Below are positions 56,505 through 64,000 of a stretch of 64,000 nt of DNA, piece after piece. Where the stretch lies: the NCBI RefSeq assembly GCF_039871875.1, contig NZ_JBDPMD010000022.1, positions 1 through 64,000 of the forward strand, written 5' to 3'. Position 1 is the first letter of the stretch; the number at the start of each line of letters is the position of its first letter. Under the pieces are notes generated by a model, which saw only the letters and a list, made by a program, of their open reading frames with translations, was not told where the DNA came from and made no database searches. Source of the stretch: Sphaerisporangium sp039871875 (GTDB lineage Bacteria > Actinomycetota > Actinomycetes > Streptosporangiales > Streptosporangiaceae). Position numbers and translations under genes: made by a program.

Positions 56505-57437
56505 GTGAGCGACGTCCGTAATGTGATCATCATCGGGTCGGGACCCGCGGGGTACACGGCCGCGGTGTACGCGGCACGCGCCGATCTCAACCCGCTCGTG
56601 TTCGAAGGCTCCGTCACCGCAGGCGGAGCTTTGATGAACACCACCGACGTGGAGAACTATCCCGGCTTCCCCGACGGCATCCTCGGCCCCGAGCTGATGG
56701 ACAACTTCCGCAAGCAGGCGGAGCGCTTCGGCGCCGAGCTCGTCGCCGACGACGTCGTCGAGGTCGATCTGCTGCAGGACCCCAAGGTCGTCAAGACCGT
56801 GACGGAGACCTACCTGGCCCGCACGGTGATCGTGGCGACCGGCTCGGGGTACCGTGAGCTCGGCCTGCCGGGCGAGAAGCGGCTGTCGGGGCGCGGCGTG
56901 TCGTGGTGTGCCACCTGTGACGGCTTCTTCTTCCGCGACCAGGACATCGCGGTCGTGGGCGGCGGCGACACCGCCATGGAGGAGGCCACTTTCCTCTGCC
57001 GGTTCGCCCGCACGGTCACCGTGGTCCACCGGCGGGGGGAGCTGCGGGCCAGCAAGATCATGCAGGACCGGGCGTTCGCCAACGAGAAGATCCGCTTCGT
57101 CTGGGACTCCGTCGTCTCGGACATCCACGGTGACACCCGGGTCAGCGGGCTGACGCTGCGCAACCTGAAGACCGGCGAGGAGTCCGAGCTGCCGGTGACC
57201 GGGTTGTTCGTCGCCATCGGCCACGACCCGCGCAGCGAGCTGTTCAAGGGCCAGCTCGAGCTCGACGACGAGGGCTACGTCAAGGTCGACGCGCCGACCA
57301 CGCGCACCAACATCGACGGAGTCTTCGCCTGCGGTGACGTCGTCGACCACATCTACCGCCAGGCGATCACCGCAGCGGGCACCGGGTGTTCCGCGTCGCT
57401 GGACGCGGAGCGCTGGCTCGCGGACCACACCAGTTGA
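56505..57437 (+). CDS. trxB: thioredoxin-disulfide reductase
   Basis: A 310-aa NADPH-dependent flavoenzyme: FAD motif IIIGSGPAGYTAAVYAARA (positions 8-26), redox pair CATC (Cys135, Cys138), NADPH motif VVGGGDTAMEEA and the C-terminal GVFACGDVVDH. It reduces the TrxA encoded 13 bases downstream. GTG at 56505 with AGGAAGG upstream. Often a SigM target in actinomycetes. Confidence 0.96.
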   Translation: MSDVRNVIIIGSGPAGYTAAVYAARADLNPLVFEGSVTAGGALMNTTDVENYPGFPDGILGPELMDNFRKQAERFGAELVADDVVEVDLLQDPKVVKTVTETYLARTVIVATGSGYRELGLPGEKRLSGRGVSWCATCDGFFFRDQDIAVVGGGDTAMEEATFLCRFARTVTVVHRRGELRASKIMQDRAFANEKIRFVWDSVVSDIHGDTRVSGLTLRNLKTGEESELPVTGLFVAIGHDPRSELFKGQLELDDEGYVKVDAPTTRTNIDGVFACGDVVDHIYRQAITAAGTGCSASLDAERWLADHTS

Positions 57438-57450
57438 CAAGGGGAAAATC

Positions 57451-57774
57451 GTGAGCGAGATCAAGGCCGTGACCGACGCGACATTCGACGCGGAGGTCCT
57501 CAAGAGCGACAAGCCGGTTCTGGTGGACTTCTGGGCCGAATGGTGTGGTCCCTGCCGTCAGGTCGCCCCCGTGCTGGCGGAGATCGCCAAGGAGCAGGGG
57601 GACAAGCTGACCATCGTGAAGATCAACGTGGACGAGAATCCTCGCGTTCCGCGCGATTACGGTGTACTCCAGATTCCCACCCTGAACGTCTACAAGGGTG
57701 GAGAGGTCGTGAAGCAGATCATCGGCGCCAAGCCGAAGGCCATGCTGCTCCGCGAGCTCGAAGGCGTCATCTAG
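57451..57774 (+). CDS. trxA: thioredoxin
   Basis: A 107-aa thioredoxin with the active site Trp31-Cys32-Gly-Pro-Cys35 (FWAEWCGPCRQV) and the cis-Pro loop LQIPTLNVYK. It is a general disulfide reductase reduced by TrxB. GTG start; AGGGG lies at 57440-57444. Confidence 0.97.
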   Translation: MSEIKAVTDATFDAEVLKSDKPVLVDFWAEWCGPCRQVAPVLAEIAKEQGDKLTIVKINVDENPRVPRDYGVLQIPTLNVYKGGEVVKQIIGAKPKAMLLRELEGVI

Positions 57775-57847
57775 ACGCCCCTGCGGCCGGGGTCCTCCAC
57801 GACCACGCGGGCCGTACTTCCGCCCTCCCGGCGGCACCCACCCAGCG

Positions 57848-57878
57848 GAGCCCCCCGCGCCACCGGCGCGAGGGGCTC
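57848..57878. terminator. terminator after trxA
   Basis: GAGCCCC (57848-57854) pairs with GGGGCTC (57872-57878), and the inner arms CGCGCC/GGCGCG extend the stem. It lies between trxA and the convergent GNAT gene. Confidence 0.7.
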
Positions 57879-57950
57879 TGTGCGGTTTCCGAGCTCCGTG
57901 ACCGGTGGTGCCCATGTGCCTGGAGGGGCTCGCGCGGCCCTGAGCGCCTC

Positions 57951-58568
57951 TCAGACGGGGCGGAGGGCCCGTTCTGGGGACATGGAGCCGAGGAGCCGTT
58001 CCAGGGCCACCTCGACGTCCTCACGCCACGAGGCGGCGGTCTTCAACTCCAGCCGCAGCCGCGGGAAGCGCAGATGCGGACGTACCGTCTTGAACCCCAC
58101 GGCGAGCAGGTACTCGGCGGGGAGCATGCACCCCGGCTGCTCCCACTTCAGGTCGCCGAAGGCCTCGATGGCCCGCACCCCGCGCCGGGTCAGGTCCTTG
58201 GCCACGCCCTGCACGAGGATGCGGCCGAGCCCGCCGCCGGAGAACTCCGGGATGATGTGCGCGGTCATGAGCAGCACGGCGTCCGCGCTGACCGGCGAGG
58301 TGGGGAAGGCGACCGAGCGGGGGACGTACAGCGGCGGCGCGTACAGCACGAAACCGGCCGGCACGCCGTCGACGTAGCAGATCTTGCCGCAACTTCCCCA
58401 TTCGAGCAGGGTGGCGGAGATCCACGCCTCCTTCTCCAGCGCCGGATCGCCCGCCTTCTGTGCGCGCTCCCCGCTGACCGGGTCGAGCTCCCAGAAGACA
58501 CACCGGCGGCAGCGGCGTGGCAGATCGTCAAGGTTGTCCAACGTGACATTCACCAGCCGGCGCGACAC
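57951..58568 (-). CDS. GNAT-family N-acetyltransferase
   Basis: A 205-aa protein conserved between trxA and parAB in actinomycetes. It starts SRRLVNVTLDNLDDLPRRCR, has RRCVFWELDPVSGERAQKAG, and the acetyl-CoA loop EFSGGGLGRILVQGVAKDLT. Substrate unknown. I chose GTG at 58568, which has AAGGATAGGGGG upstream; GTG at 58553 is the alternative. Confidence 0.8.
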   Translation of the reverse strand: MSRRLVNVTLDNLDDLPRRCRRCVFWELDPVSGERAQKAGDPALEKEAWISATLLEWGSCGKICYVDGVPAGFVLYAPPLYVPRSVAFPTSPVSADAVLLMTAHIIPEFSGGGLGRILVQGVAKDLTRRGVRAIEAFGDLKWEQPGCMLPAEYLLAVGFKTVRPHLRFPRLRLELKTAASWREDVEVALERLLGSMSPERALRPV

Positions 58569-58855
58569 CCCGGGCCCCCTATCCTTGCGAGGCGGACGCG
58601 AGTTCACGGCAGAAAAGCGCACGAACTACGGCGTCTCCAAAGTGGCATGGTAGCCGAGGGACACCCCGTTGCCGCGCTCCCCACGAGGGACATGCGCACT
58701 CTCCGGATCCCCTGAACTCGTGGCCAGGCCCCGTTTCCGCGGCGCTTCGCCCCTTTCATGGTGAGAATTACCAAATGGGGTAGTGGCTACTGCCGTACTC
58801 TGTTGTCTCGCAACGTCAAATCGGCATCACTGATCGCATCGCCAGGAGGTGGACC

Positions 58856-60181
58856 GTGACGCAAGAGCCGGATCACGGTCGGAGGACCGCGGCCCAAGGG
58901 TCGCGCATCGACGCCTACATCGACCGGTACGCCGCACGTGCCGCCGGGATGGTCGCCTCCGAGATCCGAGCTCTCTTCGCCGTCGCGTCCCGCCCCGAGG
59001 TGGTCTCGCTGGCCGGCGGCATGCCGTACGTCACCGCCCTCCCCCTGGACACCGTCGGCGAGCTGGTCGCCGACCTCGTGGCCCGGCGCGGCACCGTCGC
59101 GCTGCAGTACGGCTCCGGCCAGGGCGACCCCCACCTGCGCGAGCAGATCTGCGAGGTCATGCGCCTCGAGGGCATCGACGCCGGCCCCGACGACGTCGTG
59201 GTCACCGTGGGGTCGCAGCAGGCACTGGACCTCATCACCCGCATCTTCATCGACCCCGGGGACGTCGTCCTCGCCGAGGGCCCCTCGTACGTCGGAGCGC
59301 TCGGCACGTTCGCCGCCTACCAGGCGTCGGTGGTACACGTCGCGATGGACGACCAGGGGCTGATCCCCGAGTCGCTCACCGAGACCCTCCAGTCGCTCAC
59401 CGCCGCCGGCCGCCGCGTCAAGTTCCTCTACACCGTGCCGACCTTCCAGAACCCGGCCGGCGTCACCCTCACCCAGGAGCGCCGCCGCCGGGTGCTGGAG
59501 ATCTGCCGCCGCGCGGGCGTGCTCGTCGTGGAGGACAACCCCTACGGCCTGCTCGGCTTCGACGCCGAGCCCATGCGCGCCTTGCGGGCCGACGACCCCG
59601 ACGGCGTCGTGTACCTCGGGTCGTTCTCCAAGACCCTCGCCCCCGGCTTCCGGGTGGGCTGGGCGCTCGCGCCGCACCCGATCAAGGACAAGCTCGTGCT
59701 GGCCATGGAGTCCGCCGTGTTGTCCCACTCCAGCTTCTCCCAGCTCGCGGTGGGGCGGTACCTGGAGACGCAGCCGTGGCGCGAGCAGATCAAGACGTTC
59801 CGCGAGCTGTACCGCGAACGGCGCGACGCCCTGCTCGGCGCGCTGACCGCCCTCATGCCGCCCGGGTGTCACTGGACCCGCCCCGCCGGGGGGTTCTTCG
59901 TGTGGATGACGCTGCCCGAGGGGCTGGACTCCAAGGCGATCCTGCCCCGCGCGGTGGCCGAGCGGGTCGCGTTCGTGCCCGGCACCGGGTTCTACGCCGA
60001 CGACTCCGGGGCCGCCGCCATGCGGCTGTCCTACTGCTACCCCGAGCCGGACCGCATCCGCGAGGGTGTCCGGCGGCTCGCCGGGGTGATCCAGCAGGAG
60101 CTCGTGCTGCGCGACACGTTCGGCACCGGGTCGATGCGTCCCCACCCGGGCGTCGACACACCCGGTCCGGATCTAGCCTGA
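58856..60181 (+). CDS. PLP-dependent class I/II aminotransferase
   Basis: A 441-aa fold-type I enzyme with LAGGMPYVTALPLDTVGELV, VGSQQALDLITRIFIDPGDV, the Asn/Asp pair in EDNPYGLL and PLP-binding Lys259 (SFSKTLAPGFRVGW). It resembles 2-aminoadipate/branched-chain aminotransferases (LysN-like, no HTH). Co-oriented with and 83 bases before the ligase gene. GGAGG precedes the start. Confidence 0.88.
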   Translation: MTQEPDHGRRTAAQGSRIDAYIDRYAARAAGMVASEIRALFAVASRPEVVSLAGGMPYVTALPLDTVGELVADLVARRGTVALQYGSGQGDPHLREQICEVMRLEGIDAGPDDVVVTVGSQQALDLITRIFIDPGDVVLAEGPSYVGALGTFAAYQASVVHVAMDDQGLIPESLTETLQSLTAAGRRVKFLYTVPTFQNPAGVTLTQERRRRVLEICRRAGVLVVEDNPYGLLGFDAEPMRALRADDPDGVVYLGSFSKTLAPGFRVGWALAPHPIKDKLVLAMESAVLSHSSFSQLAVGRYLETQPWREQIKTFRELYRERRDALLGALTALMPPGCHWTRPAGGFFVWMTLPEGLDSKAILPRAVAERVAFVPGTGFYADDSGAAAMRLSYCYPEPDRIREGVRRLAGVIQQELVLRDTFGTGSMRPHPGVDTPGPDLA

Positions 60182-60264
60182 AGATGTAATACGCTGCGGA
60201 GGCTCTGGCGGCCCGCCGCCGCGGGCCGCCACGGGCGGGTCCGACGACGCCAGAAAGGTCCTCC

Positions 60265-61215
60265 ATGATCGAACTCGGCCACGTACTGGTGCTGGCGGGC
60301 GGCTTGTCCTACGAGCGCGAGGTGTCCCTGCGCTCCGGCCGCCGGGTGTGCGAGGTGCTCAAGGCCGACGGGATCGACGTGGAGACGCGCGACACCGACG
60401 CCGCGCTGATGCCCGCGGTGCTCGCCGACCCGCCGGACGTCGTGTTCGTCACCCTGCACGGCGGCAGCGGCGAGGACGGCGCCATCCGCTCGGTACTCGA
60501 ACTGCTCCAGGTGCCCTACGTCGGCGCGGCGCCGGACGCGTGCCGCGTCGCGTACGACAAGCCGACCGCCAAGACCGTCGTGCGCTCCGTCGGGGTCCGC
60601 ACGCCGGAAGCCGTCGTGCTGCCCAAGGAGACCTTCCACGACCTCGGCGCCACCGCGGTGCTCGGGCGCATCGTGGAGCGGCTCGGGCTGCCGCTGTTCG
60701 TCAAGCCGTCCCGCGGCGGGTCCGCCCTCGGCGGCTCCATCGTCCGCAAGGCCGAGGAACTGCCCGCCGCCATGGTCGGGTGCTTCGCCTACGGCGACAC
60801 CGCGCTGATCGAGAAGTACATCGAGGGCGTCGAGGTCGCGGTGTCGGTGGTCGACCTCGGCGACGGCCCGGTCGCGCTGCCTCCGGTGGAGATCGTGGCC
60901 AACGAGGGCGTTTACGACTACTCGGCCCGCTACACCGCCGGCCACACCGAGTTCTTCGCCCCCGCACGCCTGCGTCCCGAGGTCGCCGACGCCTGCGCCC
61001 GGCTCGCGGTGACCGCGCACACCGCCCTCGGCCTGCGGGACATCTCCCGTACCGACATCATCGTGGACACCGACGGCGAGCCGTACTTCCTCGAGGTCAA
61101 CGTCGCCCCCGGCATGACCGAGACCTCGCTGTTCCCGATGGCCGCCGCCGCGGCCGACGAGGACCTCGGCGCCCTGTGCCGCGGCCTCCTGCTCGCGGCA
61201 CTGCGCCGCCGCTGA
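60265..61215 (+). CDS. D-alanine-D-alanine ligase-like ATP-grasp enzyme
   Basis: A 316-aa ATP-grasp protein: LAGGLSYEREVSLRSGRRV, VTLHGGSGEDGAIRSVLELL, FVKPSRGGSALGGSIVRK, YDYSARYTAGHTEF and LEVNVAPGMTETS follow the Ddl motifs. Two deviations are worth noting: GGSALG where Ddl usually has GSSVG, and EVNVAPG instead of EVNTLPG. It may make D-Ala-D-Ala or another dipeptide; the main ddl is usually elsewhere. Confidence 0.75.
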   Translation: MIELGHVLVLAGGLSYEREVSLRSGRRVCEVLKADGIDVETRDTDAALMPAVLADPPDVVFVTLHGGSGEDGAIRSVLELLQVPYVGAAPDACRVAYDKPTAKTVVRSVGVRTPEAVVLPKETFHDLGATAVLGRIVERLGLPLFVKPSRGGSALGGSIVRKAEELPAAMVGCFAYGDTALIEKYIEGVEVAVSVVDLGDGPVALPPVEIVANEGVYDYSARYTAGHTEFFAPARLRPEVADACARLAVTAHTALGLRDISRTDIIVDTDGEPYFLEVNVAPGMTETSLFPMAAAAADEDLGALCRGLLLAALRRR

Positions 61216-61262
61216 CGTTCCCCACCTGAGCAGGGCGCCAGGCCCCGGCGTAGCCTGGCCTG

Positions 61263-62303
61263 GTGATCGAATCCCGCTACGCCAAGAGCTTCGCCAGTGA
61301 CAACCACGCCGGCGTCCACCCCGCCGTCATGGAGGCCGTCGCCGCCGCCAACATCGGTGACGCCCCCGCCTACGGCGACGACGAGTGGACCGCCACCCTG
61401 AACGACCGGCTCCGTGCCGAGTTCGGCGCCCACGCGTCCGGCTTCGTGGTCCTCAACGGCACCGGCGCCAACATGATCTCACTGAGCATGATGCTGACCC
61501 GCCGGTACGAGGCGATCATCTGCCCCGAGACCGCCCACATCGCCACCCACGAGACCGGCGCCTCCGAACGCATCCTGGGCGTCAAACTGATCACCGTCCC
61601 CACGCCCGACGGCAAACTCACCCCCGACGACGTGACGTCCCGCCTGTCCGTCCGCGGCAACATCAGCTACGTCCAGCCCAAAATCGTCTCCATCTCGCAG
61701 GTCACCGAACTGGGCACCTGCTACACCCCCGACGAGATCGCCGCCCTGGCCAGAACGGCGCACGACAACGACATGCTCCTCCACGTGGACGGCGCCCGCC
61801 TGTCCAACGCCGCCGCCCATCTGGGGTGCTCCCTCCGCGACCTGACCACCGACGCCGGCGTGGACGTCGTGAGCCTGGGCGGCTCCAAGAACGGCGCTCT
61901 CCTGGGTGAGGCAGTGATAACCCTCCGCCCCGACCTGGCCGAAGCCGTCCCCTACCTCCGCCGCCAAACCCTCCAACTGGGCTCCAAGATGCGCTACATC
62001 TCCGCCCAACTGACGGCACTGCTGACCAACGAGCTCTGGCGCCAGAACGCCACCCAAGCCAACCAGATGGCCCGGCGCCTGGCCGCCGCCGTGACCGACC
62101 TCCCCACCCTGGATATCCTCTACCCCGTGGAGAGCAACGCCGTCTTCGCCACCCTCCCCCCGGAAGCCATAACCACCTTGCAATCCCGCTTCCTGTTCCA
62201 CATCTGGCAAGGCAACACCGTCCGCTGGATGACCAGCTTCAACACCACCCCAGAAGACGTGGACACCTTCGCCCAAGCCATCCAGGAAACACTGAAGCCC
62301 TGA
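61263..62303 (+). CDS. low-specificity threonine aldolase-like PLP enzyme
   Basis: A 346-aa enzyme: SDNHAGVHPAVMEAVAAANI, GTGANMISLSMML, LHVDGARLSNAAAHLG and PLP-binding Lys209 (SLGGSKNGALLGEAV) are the family marks. It would split threonine to glycine and acetaldehyde. Start is the GTG at 61263. The C-terminal third is of lower GC than its neighbours. Confidence 0.85.
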   Translation: MIESRYAKSFASDNHAGVHPAVMEAVAAANIGDAPAYGDDEWTATLNDRLRAEFGAHASGFVVLNGTGANMISLSMMLTRRYEAIICPETAHIATHETGASERILGVKLITVPTPDGKLTPDDVTSRLSVRGNISYVQPKIVSISQVTELGTCYTPDEIAALARTAHDNDMLLHVDGARLSNAAAHLGCSLRDLTTDAGVDVVSLGGSKNGALLGEAVITLRPDLAEAVPYLRRQTLQLGSKMRYISAQLTALLTNELWRQNATQANQMARRLAAAVTDLPTLDILYPVESNAVFATLPPEAITTLQSRFLFHIWQGNTVRWMTSFNTTPEDVDTFAQAIQETLKP

Positions 62304-62311
62304 CCCATCCC

Positions 62312-62327
62312 TGCTTCACGTGAAACC
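62312..62327. promoter_or_regulatory. parS site 1
   Basis: TGCTTCACGTGAAACC matches the parS consensus TGTTTCACGTGAAACA except at positions 3 and 16. ParB nucleates here and spreads to form the origin segregation complex. Confidence 0.88.
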
Positions 62328-62342
62328 CTCCCGCCCTCGCTC

Positions 62343-62358
62343 TGTTTCACGTGAAACC
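62343..62358. promoter_or_regulatory. parS site 2
   Basis: TGTTTCACGTGAAACC differs from the consensus parS 16-mer only at the last base. It lies 31 bp from site 1, between the threonine aldolase gene and the 3' end of parB. Confidence 0.95.
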
Positions 62359-62438
62359 TGGTGGAGCTCCACCCGTGGCCCAGTGACGCGGCCCCCGGAA
62401 CGCGATCGGCAACGCACCGAGGTACGGGCGCCTACGGG

Positions 62439-63407
62439 TCAGGACTCTTCGGTGGCGTGCAGGGGGGTGGCGGCCTGGGGGGCCATGGTGGTGATGATGC
62501 GTTCCAGGTCGTCCAGGGTGGCGAACTCCACGACGATTCTGCCTTTGTGGCGGCCCAGGTCGACGCGGACTCGGGTCTCGAAGTGGTCGGAGAGGCGGTC
62601 GGCGAGGGTGGTGAGGGCTGGTTCGGGGAGAGCCTTCTGGCGGCGGGGGCGGGGGGCGGGCGCGGCGGTGGCTTCGCCCAGGGAGACGATCTCCTCAACG
62701 GTGCGGACGGAGAGGCCTTCGGCGACGATGCGGTCGGCCAGGTGTTCCTGAGCGGCGGGGTTGCTCAGGGCCAGAAGAGCTCTCGCGTGGCCGGCGCTGA
62801 TGGTGCCGGCGGCGACGCGCCATTGGACGGCGGTGGGGAGGTTGAGGAGGCGGAGGGTGTTGGTGATGTGAGATCGGGAGCGGCCCACGCGCTGCGCCAG
62901 TTGTTCATGGGTGGCGCCGAAGTCGTCCAGGAGCTGGCGGTAGGCGGCGGCCTCTTCCAGGGCGTTGAGCTGCTCGCGCTGAAGGTTCTCGATCAGGGCG
63001 TCGCGCAGCAGGGCGTCGTCCTGGGTGTCGCGCACGATGGCGGGGATGACCTTGAGGTCGAGGAGCTGGGACGCCCGCCAGCGCCGCTCCCCCATGATCA
63101 GCTCGTACCGGCCGGGAGCGGTCTGACGCACCACGATGGGCTGGAGCAGGCCGACCTCACGGATCGAGTCGGCCAGCTCCTGCAAAGCGTCCTCGTCGAA
63201 GATGTCCCGGGGTTGCCGCGGGTTCGGGGTGATCGCGTCGAGCGGGACCTCCATGAAGTACGCGCCGTCGATCGGCTTGAGCCCGTCGTCGCCCTGCGGT
63301 GGCGCCGTGGCCGTGCCGCCCGGCGGGGTACGCACGTCGACGAGCGGCCCCGTGGGGATCAGGGCCCCGAGCCCCTTCCCCAGTCCAACACGCCTCTGCT
63401 GACCCAC
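62439..63407 (-). CDS. parB: chromosome partitioning protein ParB
   Basis: A 322-aa protein: GLGKGLGALIP N-terminal ParA-contact segment, CTP-binding box GERRWR (residues 106-111), ENLQREQLNALEEAAAYRQL and HTH THEQLAQRVGRSRSHITNTL. It binds parS as a CTP-dependent clamp. GAGGAG precedes the GTG at 63407. It follows parA, gap 128 bp. Confidence 0.96.
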   Translation of the reverse strand: MGQQRRVGLGKGLGALIPTGPLVDVRTPPGGTATAPPQGDDGLKPIDGAYFMEVPLDAITPNPRQPRDIFDEDALQELADSIREVGLLQPIVVRQTAPGRYELIMGERRWRASQLLDLKVIPAIVRDTQDDALLRDALIENLQREQLNALEEAAAYRQLLDDFGATHEQLAQRVGRSRSHITNTLRLLNLPTAVQWRVAAGTISAGHARALLALSNPAAQEHLADRIVAEGLSVRTVEEIVSLGEATAAPAPRPRRQKALPEPALTTLADRLSDHFETRVRVDLGRHKGRIVVEFATLDDLERIITTMAPQAATPLHATEES

Positions 63408-63535
63408 GACTCCTCCTCGCCCAGCCGGTCTCGCTCGGGCGGCCACCGCCCCCGGCCGCGCCTCGTCCTCGTCCTGACGTTCCGCCGGATCGGCGCGGGC
63501 ACGCTCCACAGGAGCGTACCGGCACCGGGACCGGA

Positions 63536-64000
63536 TCAGCTTCCGGTGACCGCCGCGCCGCGGAAGGCGACCTCGCGGGCCGCGTCCATGTACGCCATGG
63601 CGCCGCTGGAGCCCGCGTCGTAGGTGAGCACCGACTGCCCGTAGCTCGGCGCCTCCGACACCCGGACGCTGCGGGGGATCACCGTGTTGAGCACGGATTC
63701 ACCGAAGTGCGACCTGACCTCCTCGGCCACCTGCGAGGCCAGCCGGGTGCGGCCGTCGTACATGGTGAGCAGGATCGTGGACACCCGCAGCGTCTGGTTG
63801 AGGTGGACGCGGACCAGCTCCACGTTCTGCAGAAGCTGGCTGACCCCCTCCAGGGCGTAGTACTCGCACTGGATCGGGATCATGACCTCCTCGGCCGCGA
63901 CCATGGCGTTCACAGTCAGCAGGCCGAGGGACGGCGGGCAGTCGATGAGGATGTAGTCGAGGTCGATCGAGTCGAACGCCTCAAGCGCCCGCTTGAGCCG
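63536..64000 (-). CDS. parA: chromosome partitioning ATPase ParA (3' part; start beyond window)
   Basis: The 154 visible residues begin RLKRALEAFDSIDLDYILID and include the switch motif DCPPSLGLLT and PIQCEYYALEGVSQLL, diagnostic of Soj/ParA. The Walker A part lies past the right edge. It moves ParB-parS complexes over the nucleoid. Confidence 0.95.
   Translation of the reverse strand, partial: RLKRALEAFDSIDLDYILIDCPPSLGLLTVNAMVAAEEVMIPIQCEYYALEGVSQLLQNVELVRVHLNQTLRVSTILLTMYDGRTRLASQVAEEVRSHFGESVLNTVIPRSVRVSEAPSYGQSVLTYDAGSSGAMAYMDAAREVAFRGAAVTGS

Overview
The window is high-GC actinomycete chromosome, most likely from an order such as Streptosporangiales. The reasons are the GC content, the many GTG starts and GTGA/ATGA gene overlaps, the actinobacterial gene order (rpsF-ssb-rpsR-rplI next to dnaB; cca-YbaK-DUF6049-murJ-pseudokinase-sigM-anti-sigma-trxB-trxA ... 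parB-parA) and DUF families confined to this phylum. The order is an inference; I ran no searches, and family names rest on recognising motifs and gene order.

Bases 1-15,150 are an integrated mobile element, cut off by the left edge of the window. Its right end is a tyrosine integrase (13809-14984) beside the 3' end of a tRNA-Ser(CGA) gene (15102-15191), the usual attachment target. Leftwards come an HTH gene coupled to int, an excisionase-like gene, and a tightly overlapping leftward operon: small proteins, a DUF3631 helicase/primase-type ATPase, a coiled-coil protein, a terminase-small-subunit-like protein and a 783-aa tail tape measure protein. There is no capsid, portal or large terminase in view, so it looks like a phage satellite or a stripped prophage. 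A mini GntR regulator with a clear operator controls two small rightward genes. About 1.5 kb of mostly non-coding DNA (3097-4829) is packed with palindromes, CRISPR-like 61-bp-period repeats and iteron-like direct repeats. Further left is a rightward operon of tiny genes (three with DUF6907-type CxxWC motifs, one HNH protein) and the end of an IS5-type transposase.

Bases 15,192-26,850 hold housekeeping and accessory core genes: tadA with two paralogous associated genes, upp, a PH-domain protein with a coupled 52-aa membrane peptide, an XRE-TPR regulator, a FadR-type regulator with a clear operator, a second sliding-clamp-like gene, a NarL/LuxR two-component pair divergent from an ABC-2 exporter, and soxR.

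Bases 26,851-34,600 carry the replication and translation cluster: dnaB with two inteins (one a decayed class 3 intein in the P-loop, one with an intact-looking homing endonuclease), DnaA boxes upstream of it, a MATE exporter, rplI, rpsR, ssb and rpsF. Bases 34,600-49,060 hold endonuclease IV, two polytopic glycosyltransferases, a class A PBP, a DUF5318/PadR divergent pair with a palindromic operator, ino1, idi, an MFS exporter, bioA, cca and a YbaK-like gene. Bases 49,103-57,774 are a rightward cell-envelope and redox cluster: DUF6049, murJ, a pseudokinase, sigM, its zinc anti-sigma, trxB and trxA. The right end has a GNAT protein, an aminotransferase-ATP-grasp ligase pair, threonine aldolase, two parS sites, parB and the 3' part of parA, placing the window close to oriC.
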